DNA of 64,000 nt from Prosapia bicincta (Eukaryota > Arthropoda > Insecta > Hemiptera > Cercopidae). Under the pieces are notes generated by a model. The model had not been told where the DNA came from and made no database searches. It saw nothing but the letters and a program-made list of their open reading frames with translations. The DNA lies in the NCBI GenBank assembly GCA_036971475.1, contig JBAIZL010000006.1, forward strand, positions 16,719,459 to 16,783,458. The letters are read 5' to 3'. The position numbers and the translations under genes are program-made. Of this stretch, positions 23,459 to 35,500 are shown piece after piece (positions within the stretch are counted from its first letter, which is position 1; each line of letters starts with the position of its first letter).

Positions 23459-24198
23459 TAGGGATGGGCCGATTTCGATTCTAGGAATCGTAGATTTTAA
23501 TGGTATCGAAGAATCGTCGATAGTCAATTCTCCATTGATTAGAGTGGCGATTTCGATTCTGGTTTTTTCAACAGTTAAAATACATAAGCGGTATAATTTA
23601 CAGAAAATATAATTAATCATCAACTATGTCTTAATTAAGTATTAGTTGCTTTGAAAGAATTAGCAAATGTCTATTTCACATCATAAAAATGTTATTATTA
23701 TTTATGATGTAACAACAAAGATTATCGAAAGTATTTCTGCTCCGTTTGTCACGGCTTGTCTCGCTCTACCGTCTCACGCACACTCAGGCGGGCTCTTCCC
23801 CTCTATGGTCCCACTACTCCACCATCACTTCATACATGTCGAAATAAAACACAAAGAAAAATTAGTTTCAATTTCTTCAGTTATACGAACCGAAATGGCT
23901 ATTACTAAAGTTATATTGTAATATTGAACTGAAATCATTACCTTTATCCAATATGTTTGTCACTCTTTCAGAAATTCGTAACCATAAATCAAGGTTGCAC
24001 ATTTTGTGTAGTCTATTACATAAAAACGGAACTTTTAAAAGGCTTCTCCATATGACCAAGATGTTGACTAAATTCATTATCAGAGAATATCATGTAGGCA
24101 TATATAACTTATAAGAATCTAGAATCGACTTAAGAATCAAGAATCATAAGAAAATTTGAGAATCGGAGTCGAAAATGCTAGGTATCAGCCCATCCCTA
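23459..24198. mobile_element. hAT-type MITE with 8-bp target duplication
   Basis: The terminal inverted repeat is TAGGGATGGGC at the left and GCCCATCCCTA at the right. Flanks are GTAAAAAC (23451-23458) and GTAAAAAT (24199-24206), an 8-bp duplication with one mismatch, as expected for hAT. The subterminal regions carry repeated GATTCTAG/AATCG motifs (TTTCGATTCT, GAATCGTAG, GAATCGTCG), possible transposase-binding sites. No transposase remains inside. Confidence 0.8.
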
Positions 24199-24206
24199 GT
24201 AAAAAT

Positions 24207-25732
24207 ATACGTCATTTATAAATTACACGCTCTTTAAAAAAATAAACACACTTCTCAAACATTGATTTTAACATGCTTAATTTTTTCATATTTAACACCT
24301 TATACCTTAAAATTAAAGTGCTTTCAAGATAAAGAACATGCAACAGAAAATTCTACTGAAATAATTTATTTTCAGTGATTTTACACCAGTCATGAAATGG
24401 GAAACAGTTATATTGTAGACCAATATTTAGTCTGCATTTACAGCAGAAGGGTATCTTTAAATTTTGAACTAGATAATATTTTATTTGAAATAAATTATAT
24501 ATTTTTGTGGCATCTGATTAAAACATAAAAATTGCTTTAATCAGATGTAATAAAACCTAATCACCAAAGCTAAGCTTAAAAAAGTTTGATTTGATTTTAA
24601 ATTAAATAATTAATTGAATCTATATTTTATTTAAGAATACAATAGCAGCTTACCAGCTTTACAAAGAAACATATTATAATATAGTCATTCTATGCTTGAA
24701 ATTTGAGATTGTAGTTGAATAGAATGGGAAAATGGAATAAAGGACAATACATCTTAATGTTCAATCAGCGAAAAATTCATCTTCAGAACAAAAGAGGCAT
24801 TTCAACATGAAACTCGAGATGTATGAGGTAGTAACAGAAGTAAACTCTTAGAAGATGGAAACATATCATGGTAACAAGAGAAAGTAGCTGTATATTTTCT
24901 CTTTAACACGAGGCATAAACGTTTAGCAGCTCATTTAAAAATAATAAGGCTGTATCTTTTGACTAAAATGTCTTTTATGACAATTGTGATCAATCAGTAT
25001 AATAGTGTGAACCAATAAACACAGAATCTATAATTGAGTGTAGAAATTCAACTCAAAACAAAAAATCTAAATAATTTTTGAAGAATTTTTCAGGATATTA
25101 GATGATTGATTAATAAATTGACTCTCACAAGTGTTGTTAAACCTTTTGGAAACAATACAACAGCCTTTCAAGTGAATGTATTTACTTCTTACTATGATTG
25201 GTTTCTACTTCTGAATGATTTCTAACATACCATCAACATGATTTGTGATTGGTTTGCCGATGATGTGTAGGTGTTAGCTTATTTTCAGGTCGTAAATATT
25301 ATTGTAGAGTTGTAAATATTATTTTATACTGTTAGTTTTTATTTGATAGTATTTTTTTAAAACTTTTCTTCTGGTGTGACCGTTTTTATACTTTTTTGAT
25401 AGACAAGCATTAAGAAAACTCCATGCAGTGCTCACCCCACATATTGCAACTCGACTTGTAACATCATCATAGACAGCATTATCCAGTTCAAAATTTTCAA
25501 GTCAGAAATGGATATTTGGAACAAATTAACAAAATTATTGAATAATACCTTTTACATTCTGCTGTCAGTTGCCTTTTTACATTGCCGTCTTTTGCCTATA
25601 TCAATCAATGTGTCAAAAGCATTAAATTGTAAAAAATGTTAAAAAAAACAATATACGTTCTGAATCAGAAAGTATACGAATAAACATACTAAGGAGAAAT
25701 TAAGGAGTTAGATAGTCAGTTAAATTTACTAT
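24207..25732. other. AT-rich spacer
   Basis: No gene or repeat boundary recognised. Confidence 0.5.
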
Positions 25733-26475
25733 AGTAAACCCTCTCTGATATCTGGACATAATATGAAAATAAAAAAAGCGTCTTTATTCAGCAAGGTGCC
25801 TTGCCATTGGGCCAGTCTTTGGCGCCAGCTCTCGGCTCGGTTTTTTTCTCGACTCAGCCAGTTGTCCTCTAGTTTCCATATCATTCAGTTCTCTAATGTT
25901 CTACAGATTGGTGTACTACCCAATCTAACCAGTTGTTTGAGTGTCCGTATCAGTTATGTTTAAATCTCTGACAGAAGATCAATTCTTTTTTTATCAGATT
26001 TTTTTCTACTAGATTAGATCTTTCTTTATCTATGCTGTAAGTTTAAAGAGTCGATAAATATCCCATAGAAATCACAGATGTCTAGTTTTGTGGGTGACTA
26101 ATCAGAAAATAAACTCTCTTCAAGCAAACAAACCTATTAACAATGGCAACATTCATGATTAGCTGGACTGGTTTTTATACCCGCTATTAATAAGTAGTCA
26201 TGACTAGCTGACCTAGCAAGTAAACAGCAATGGGTTAAAGAATTGTACATGAAGACATGTATCTAAATTAAACGTAAGGTTCTATATTGCTATTAAAATA
26301 TAATTACAATCTTCAATAAGTGTAACTTATTTACTTAAAACAATAATACATCTACTTCCAATTGGAATAGTTGTGATTATTTAGTAAATCATTACATAAA
26401 CCCTCCCATATTTGGATTTTTCGCTATCCGGATCGGGCTGTCGCTACATTGATCCGGATACGAGAGGTTTTACTG
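25733..26475. mobile_element. Tc1/mariner-superfamily MITE (pogo-like ends)
   Basis: The right end reads, inverted, CAGTAAAACCTCTCGTATCC followed by GGATC. The left end is TAGTAAACCCTCTCTGATATC followed by TGGAC. The termini are similar and inverted with internal ATCCGGAT motifs at the right. There is no transposase; the GC-richer open frame at 25763-25963 has no domain. Boundaries are less certain than for the other MITEs. Confidence 0.6.
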
Positions 26476-27268
26476 TGTTTATATTTTAGACACATTATAA
26501 ACTCAATCACGCGTCGTTTGCTGTGCAAACCACTGTCACGTGACTCAGAAAGCTTATTGCTTACTGATATTAATAAAAAGTGCTTCTTTAAGTATGGAGT
26601 TAATTTTGTTTTAAACTAAGTTTTTGATATTGATCATTCAATCTTACTTTATAGGGATTTATTAGAAAAGAGTTTACAGTATATGTATGTTATTATAAAT
26701 TAAGGTCTAATTTTAAATGTTTAGGGTTTATTTACATAATGTTTCAATGATTTATAGTTTTTTATAACTGTAGAAATGCAATGGTTACCGGCAGTTGTTT
26801 AACAATCAGCTTAGGTGTAAAAATAAATGAATACTGATAAACACTGAAAACTAACTCTCCCATTGTTTCCTGTCTTGTTACAACTCAATTTATTTACCTA
26901 GTCAATGTATTTACATTCTCTAGATAAATATCTTGGTCATGGACTTAATATTGTTTAATTGGTTTTTTATAAAAAGGTCACATGAACAGGAAATAATATA
27001 CTTAATTTTCAAATCATTTCTCAGAAACTTCTGAAAGAATAATGACTAAGGAGTAAAATAACATAATCACAAAATGATAATTTCTTTCCTCATGTATAAC
27101 CTCTTATTCAACAATGACTTTCTCAAAATATATCCAAATAAACTAATAATTATATAATTTGGTAGTTTTTAACGATAAACCATATTCCCTTTAAAATACC
27201 TGAGAGTACTTATTTAAGATGTTCAAAGAAGATTACATTGTTCCCAGATAATGAATATAATCGTCTTG
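26476..27268 (-). other. Region downstream of LRRC58, probable 3' UTR
   Basis: On the minus strand this follows the LRRC58 stop codon. TTTATT (AATAAA on the minus strand) occurs several times, for example near 26725, but I cannot choose the real cleavage site. Nothing else recognised. Confidence 0.4.
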
Positions 27269-27435
27269 CTATCCAAGCAGAACCTTTCTCATCATGTCAC
27301 TGCAGCTAGCATCTTGTACAACTGAGTTGTTGATAACACACTTAGATGAACACAAGTACTGAAGTAAAGGCACTTTATACTTTCCACAAAAGTCCACAAA
27401 CTTGACATGTTCAACACGACTATCAAAAAATACAC
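27269..27435 (-). CDS. LRRC58: LRRC58 exon 4 (Cys-rich C terminus)
   Basis: The acceptor is TTTATTTTCAG. Coding continues GVFFDSRVEHVKFVDFCGKY, then PLLQYLCSSKC and ends MMRKVLLG with TAG at 27269-27271. VDFCGKY, LCSSKC and the final KVLLG are typical of the family's C terminus. The Cys residues with those of exon 3 could bind zinc. Confidence 0.92.
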
Positions 27436-28909
27436 CTGAAAATAAACAAATGCTATCTTGTATATAGTTACAAACTAGTAACAATAAATAATATAAACCA
27501 TATGTTTGAACGATATTCTTTTAAAATTAGAATTAACCTAAAAAACCGTTTTTGAACACATGGAAATTGTTGAATAACAATATTTGTTTTTAAAATTGGT
27601 GAAATCAAAGAAATATTTCTTATACCCCATAGATTTCTCCATTCTTGTAAGATATAGAAGTAAATATTGACTTTAAAATGTAGGTAGTATTATAGGACAT
27701 TAAAAATTTGGATTAATGTTTTTTTGACACTATAGCTGTGTGATTTCTCCAATTTTGCTACATTTTATAAGGCATTAGTTTACTGGCGGGTTTAATTTGA
27801 AAAATGTTTACCAGCATAAAGCATTTTTCCTTTCTTGGTTAATTTACAGGCGAGTTCTCAAATATAAAATTCTACAGTCAGTTAAATAATTTTAATTTTG
27901 CATAATTAACAACTTAAAATTATTGAATTATAGTAGATTCTCGATAGTTCGAGATAGATGGGATTGAGATCTTCTCGGATTACCGAAACCCGAATTACAC
28001 GGAAATACGTTCCTGTCTATTAAAAAGATAGGAGTTTTAATGAACCCTCATAATATACGTAATTAAAAATCTACTAAATAAGTTTACAGAACTTTGTATG
28101 AACATTTCTTGGAAGCCCGTCTTGTTTCATTAGCATACCCTATTGATATAAACATTTTTCGGAAGCTGGACTCATTTCCCTTGCATACTGTATGATTATA
28201 AACATTACTTGGAAGCGTGACTCATCATTTTTCTTTCAAAATGATAAAATAGGCTTATATAGAAAAAGGCTCGATTTTAGCGGAAACTCAAAATATCAGC
28301 ACTCGCAATATCGAGAATACTGTATGTATTACTAAAACAAAAGTAAAATCACACAAAGAGTTAAAATTTGGTTCAGTTACAATTAGATTAAAATTTTGTA
28401 AAATGAGCAAACATGGATAAGGCTAATTTTCAACAGGACACTTTTAGAATTTTATATAATTTTGTAAGCTTTGTTGCTTTATAAATATTGTTCAAACAAA
28501 ATAAATTAAATATCAAAATAAAAGAGATTAAATAGAATTTTATTGAAAATATACTTTTATATAGCCCGTTTACTTACACAAATTCCATAAATTTTTGAAA
28601 ATGCAACAACCATATTGAAAATGAAAACTATAATAAATATGGTATAAAAAAAAATTACTAAAATAATATTTAGCATTGTTTTTCTGTTGCACTGACTTTA
28701 TGAAGTTAATATATTACTATTGTAAGTAATTTTATCCACCATTAAGTGCAATGATTTTACCTTGGGTGATGAGGCGCCTTTCGGTCACTTGACCATTGTC
28801 GAATCAGTGATTCGACAATGGTCAAGTGAACGAAAGGCGCCTCATCACTCAAGGTAAAATCATTGCACTTAATGGTGGATAAAATTACTTACAATAGTAA
28901 TATATTAAC

Positions 28910-28975
<66 letters not shown>

Positions 28976-29418
28976 TTTTGGTTAGTTTTGGTTGGTAAAG
29001 ATTATTTAGATTTTTTGGACTAGGAGACTGACAGACTTACCTTGGTAAGAGTCCACTCTGTAGTTTTGAAATAGAAACACATAAAAGCACTTAAACAATG
29101 ATATATTTCAACCACACAGCGGTCTTTGTCAATCGAAGAGAAAACACAAAAAGAAATATGAGAGAATGAAATAAAATAAATATAGGTATATAATATAAAT
29201 AAATAATAATAAATATATTTATTTTATTTCATTCTCTCATATTTCTTTTTGTGTTTTCTCTTCGATTGACAAAGACCACTGTGTGGTTGAAATATATCAT
29301 TGTTTAAGTGCTTTTATGTGTTTCTATTTCAATACTACAGTGTGGACTCTTACCAAGGTAAGTCTGTCAGTCTCCTAGTCCAAAAAATCTAAATAATCTT
29401 TACCAACCAAAACTAACC

Positions 29419-29508
<90 letters not shown>

Positions 29509-32500
29509 TTATATGTAGAATTAAACAAGATACTACCTGTTTTATTTGGCAAAAATGTCATATGACCTGCAATTGAATTCAAGTTAAATTTTAAACCAAA
29601 TATTATTTATGTGATAGTGTTATTTAAAAAAAAATGTTTTTACATGTGTATGAATATAATTCTGGAATCATTACAGCTACTATTTAATTTTGTAGCACTA
29701 CTTGTATGTTGTTTCAAGCTTTTACATGGAGGGAGGGGATTGCTAGACAGAGGTTATCAATAAAACCTTGAACTGATAACACATGTACCGATTTCACTAT
29801 GTCTAGATTGCCTTTGTTGTGTAAATTTGGATTAAATAAAATTTCCAATAAACCCATTCATTTTCATAACTGTGATAGATATTTTTTAATATCTTAAAAT
29901 TCTCTCACTCATTTGTGACACTTTTACATGTTTTTTTAAGTCTTGTAGACATTTCTAGACAAATTCCATGTTTATGTGGGCAAGCTGAATACTTAGTTGT
30001 ATGTGTTGTTTTAGAATGAAAATATGTATAAATATACACTAAAAAACCAAAACAATAAAATAAAGAATACTAATAAAACAATTAAGACTTATTCAATTAT
30101 TCCTGAGAGCCGATGCATGCTCCACATTATGTTAAAAGCCTGCATATTATAATATTGGAGATACTGTTTGTTATAATAATGGTACTAATATTGATAATTC
30201 TCAAATTAGCTAAACTCCTATTCCTAAATGTTTAAAAGAGTCATACAAATTATTTATCAATTGCTGATTTAATTCACCTAAAGAATTCATCAATTTGTCT
30301 TGAGGATTTTTTTGAGGTATTGCAATTTTAACCCACATTATGAGATGTGAGCTAGTTAAATACTGACTTGAAAGGTTAAAAAATATCAGTGATTAATTTT
30401 AAAATGTATACAGTATGACCTACATATAAAACTGCTTCAGTAATTAGAGTTTAATAATGTGACAGGGTTTTTATTTCAAATAAACACCACTGAAACACAT
30501 CAACATGAACAGTTAGTTTAGTTAAGATCAATGTTTTTCCACAAGTCACAATATCAACAGTTTTTTGTAAATATTTTTGTATTCTAACCTTTGCATTTTG
30601 GATTGACACAATGATGTGCACTGTTCAAATACTCTACTAAACTACTTGGTAGATCGTCTACTGTATACGCAATATCATTGATCTTTACGCTTCTTGCAGA
30701 TAACTCTAGTAGGCTGGAAGGGTTGTGCGTCATGTCACTGACAAATTTTACAACAAGTGGATTGTCACGCAAACTTAACTGTAAAAAAAAACAACTTTAA
30801 ATTAATTTTTTTCTTACACACCTATATGTTATCCATTTATTCATCTAATTGTATCGCTTATTTTGTTTTTATGGGCAAATAATAAAAAATTAACCTGTTT
30901 TCGATTTAATATGGAGTAATATGCATTTAATATGGAGTAATACTTACGACAAATATAAAACTTTCAAACTACAATAGCAATGACTATTAACATAAAAACT
31001 GTCAAGATCATTTTACTTGCCTCAGTTGATAAATATGAGACCACAGGATATCTTTTTATATATTTATAGCCTGCATTTTATATTTATGGCCAGTATTTTA
31101 TATTTATAGCCGGCATTTTATATTTATAGCCAGTATTTTATATTTATAGCCAGTATTTTATATTTATAGCCAGCATTTTATATTTATGGCCAGCATTTTA
31201 TATTTATAGCCAGTATTTTATATTTATAGCCAGCATTTTATATTTATGGCCAGCATTTTATATTTATAGCCAGTATTTTATATTTATAGCCTGCATTTTA
31301 TATTTACAGCCGGTATTTTATATTTATAGCCAGTATTTTATATTTATAGCCAGCATTTTATATTTTTAGCCAGTATTTTATATTTATAGCCGGCATTTTA
31401 TATTTATGGCCGGTATTTTATATTTATAGCCAGTATTTTATATTTATAGCCAGCATTTTATATTTATAGCCAGTATTTTATATTTATAGCCTGCATTTTA
31501 TATTTATAGCCGGCATTTTATATTTATGGCCTGCATTTTATATTTATGGCCTGCATTTTATATTTATAGCCTGCATTTTATATTTATAGCCAGTATTTTA
31601 TATTTATAGCCAGTATTTTATATTTATAGCCAGTATTTTATATTTATAGCCAGCATTTTATATTTATAGCCAGTATTTTTTATTTATAGCCTGCATTTTA
31701 TATTTATGGCCGGCATTTTATATTTATGGCCGGCATTTTATATTTATAGCCGGCATTTTATATTTATAGCCAGTATTTTATATTTATAGCCAGTATTTTA
31801 TATTTATAGCCAGAATTTTATATTTATAGCCTGCATTTTATATTTATAGCCAGTATTTTATATTTATAGCCTGCATTTTATATTTATAGCCTGCATTTTA
31901 TATTTATGGCCAGCATTTTATATTTATGGCCAGCATTTTATATTTATGGCCAGCATTTTATATTTATGGCCTGCATTTTATATTTATAGCCAGCATTTTA
32001 TATTTATGGCCTGCATTTTATATTTATGGCCAGCATTTTATATTTATAGCCTGCATTTTATATTTATAGCCAGCATTTTATATTTATAGCCTGCATTTTA
32101 TATTTATGGAAAGCATTTTATATTTATGGCCAGCATTTTATATTTATAGCCTGCATTTTATATTTATGGCCTGCATTTTATATTTATAGCCTGCATTTTA
32201 TATTTATAGCCTGCATTTTATATTTATGGCCAGCATTTTATATTTATAGCCAGCATTTTATATTTATAGCCTGCATTTTATATTTATAGCCAGCATTATA
32301 TATTTATAGCCTGCATTTTATATTTATGGCCAGCATTTTATATTTATGGCCAGCATTTTATATTTATGGCCAGCATTTTATATTTATAGCCAGTATTTTA
32401 TATTTATAGCCTGCATTTTATATTTATGGCCAGCATTTTATATTTATAGCCAGTATTTTATATTTATAGCCAGTATTTTATATTTATAGCCAGCATTTTA

Positions 32501-35500
32501 TATTTATAGCCAGTATTTTATATTTATAGCCTGCATTTTATATTTATAGCCGGCATTTTATATTTATGGCCTGCATTTTATATTTATGGCCTGCATTTTA
32601 TATTTATAGCCTGCATTTTATATTTATAGCCAGTATTTTATATTTATAGCCAGTATTTTATATTTATAGCCAGTATTTTATATTTATAGCCAGCATTTTA
32701 TATTTATAGCCAGTATTTTTTATTTATAGCCTGCATTTTATATTTATGGCCGGCATTTTATATTTATGGCCGGCATTTTATATTTATAGCCGGCATTTTA
32801 TATTTATAGCCAGTATTTTATATTTATAGCCAGTATTTTATATTTATAGCCAGAATTTTATATTTATAGCCTGCATTTTATATTTATAGCCAGTATTTTA
32901 TATTTATAGCCTGCATTTTATATTTATAGCCTGCATTTTATATTTATGGCCAGCATTTTATATTTATAGCCTGCATTTTATATTTATAGGCAGCATTTTA
33001 TATTTATAGCCTGCATTTTATATTTATAGCCTGCATTTTATATTTATAGCCAGCATTTTATATTTATAGCCAGCATTTTATATTTATAGCAAGCATTTTA
33101 TTTTTATAGCCTGCATTTTATATTTATAGCCAGCATTTTATATTTATGGCCAGCATTTTATATTTATAGCCTGCATTTTATATTTATAGCCAGTATTTTA
33201 TATTTATGGCCAGCATTTTATATTTATAGCCTGCATTTTATATTTATGGCCAGCATTTTATATTTATAGCCTGCATTTTAAATTTATAGCCAGCATTTTA
33301 TATTTATAGCCTGCATTTTATATTTATAGCCTGCATTTTATATTTATGGCCAGCATTTTATATTTATAGCCAGCATTTTATATTTATAGCCTTCATTTTA
33401 TATTTATGGCCAGCATTTTATATTTATAGCCAGCATTTTATATTTATAGCCTGCATTTTATATTTATGGCCAGCATTTTATATTTATAGCCTGCATTTTA
33501 TATTTATAGCCAGTATTTTATATTTATGGCCAGTATTTTATATTTATAGCCAGTATTTTATATTTATAGCCAGTATTTTATATTTATAGCCAGTATTTTA
33601 TATTTATAGCCACTATTTTATATTTATAGCCAGTATTTTATATTTATGGCCTGCATTTTATATTTATGGCCTGCATTTTATATTTATAGCCAGCATTTTA
33701 TATTTATAGCCTGCATTTTATATTTATAGCCAGTATTTTATATTTATAGCCAGTATTTTATATTTATAGCCAGTATTTTATATTTATAGCCTGCATTTTA
33801 TATTTATAGCCAGCATTTTATATTTATATCCTGCATTTTATATTTATAGCCAGCATTTTATATTTATGGCCAGCATTTTATATTTATAGCATGCATTTTA
33901 CATTTATAGCCAGTATTTTATATTTATGGCCAGTATTTTATATTTATAGCCTGCATTTTATATTTATAACCAGCATTTTATATTTATAGCCTGCATTTTA
34001 TATTTATAGCCAGCATTTTATATTTATAGCCTGCATTTTATATTTATAGCCTGCATTTTATATTTATGGCCAGCATTTTATATTTATAGCCAGCATTTTA
34101 TATTTATAGCCTGCATTTTATATTTATGGCCAGCATTTTATATTTATAGCCTGCATTTTATATTTATAGCCAGTATTTTATATTTATGGCCAGTATTTTA
34201 TATTTATAGCCAGTATTTTATATTTATAGCCAGTATTTTATATTTATAGCCAGTATTTTATATTTATAGCCAGTATTTTATATTTATAGCCAGTATTTTA
34301 TATTTATAGCCAGTATTTTATATTTATAGCCAGTATTTTATATTTATGGCCTGCATTTTATATTTATAGCCAGCATTTTATATTTATAGCCTGCATTTTA
34401 TATTTATAGCCTGCATTTTATATTTATAGCCAGTATTTTATATTTATAGCCAGTATTTTATATTTATAGCCAGTATTTTATATTTATAGCCTGCATTTTA
34501 TATTTATAGCCAGCATTTTATATTTATATCCTGCATTTTATATTTATAGCCAGCATTTTATATTTATGGCCAGCATTTTATATTTATAGCCTGCATTTTA
34601 TATTTATGGCCAGTATTTTATATTTATGGCCAGCATTTTATATTTATAGCCTGCATTTTATATTTATGGCCAGCATTTTATATTTATAGCCTGCATTTTA
34701 TATTTATAGCCAGCATTTTATATTTATAGCCTGCATTTTATATTTATAGCCTGCATTTTATATTTATGGCCAGCATTTTATATTTATAGCCAGCATTTTA
34801 TATTTATAGCCAGCATTTTATATTTATAGCCTGCATTTTATATTTATAGCCTGCATTTTATATTTATGGTCAGCATTTTATATTTATAGCCAGCATTTTA
34901 TATTTATAGCCTGCATTTTATATTTATGGCCAGCATTTTATATTTATAGCCTGCATTTTATATTTATGGCCAGTATTTTATATTTATGGCCAGTATTTTA
35001 TATTTATAGCCAGTATTTTATATTTATAGCCAGTATTTTATATTTATAGCCAGTATTTTATATTTATAGCCAGTATTTTATATTTATAGCCAGTATTTTA
35101 TATTTATAGCCAGTATTTTATATTTATAGCCAGTATTTTATATTTATAGCCAGTATTTTATATTTATGGCCTGCATTTTATATTTATAGCCAGCATTTTA
35201 TATTTATAGCCTGCATTTTATATTTATAGCCTGCATTTTATATTTATAGCCAGTATTTTATATTTATAGCCAGTATTTTATATTTATAGCCAGTATTTTA
35301 TATTTATAGCCTGCATTTTATATTTATAGCCAGCATTTTATATTTATATCCTGCATTTTATATTTATAGCCAGCATTTTATATTTATGGCCAGCATTTTA
35401 TATTTATAGCCTGCATTTTATATTTATAGCCAGTATTTTATATTTATGGCCAGCATTTTATATTTATAGCCAGCATTTTATATTTATAGCCTGCATTTTA

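Larger units (their letters stand above)
27436..30588 (-). other. LRRC58 intron 3
   Basis: 3.15 kb between exons 3 and 4. It holds a pogo-like MITE, a family F palindrome, a family G fold-back and (TA)n/(TG)n tracts. The stretch 29504-30588 has nothing recognisable. Confidence 0.85.

Noticed and set aside
25763..25963. GC-richer ORF of 66 codons
   Set aside because: Lies inside a MITE-like element and shows no known domain.
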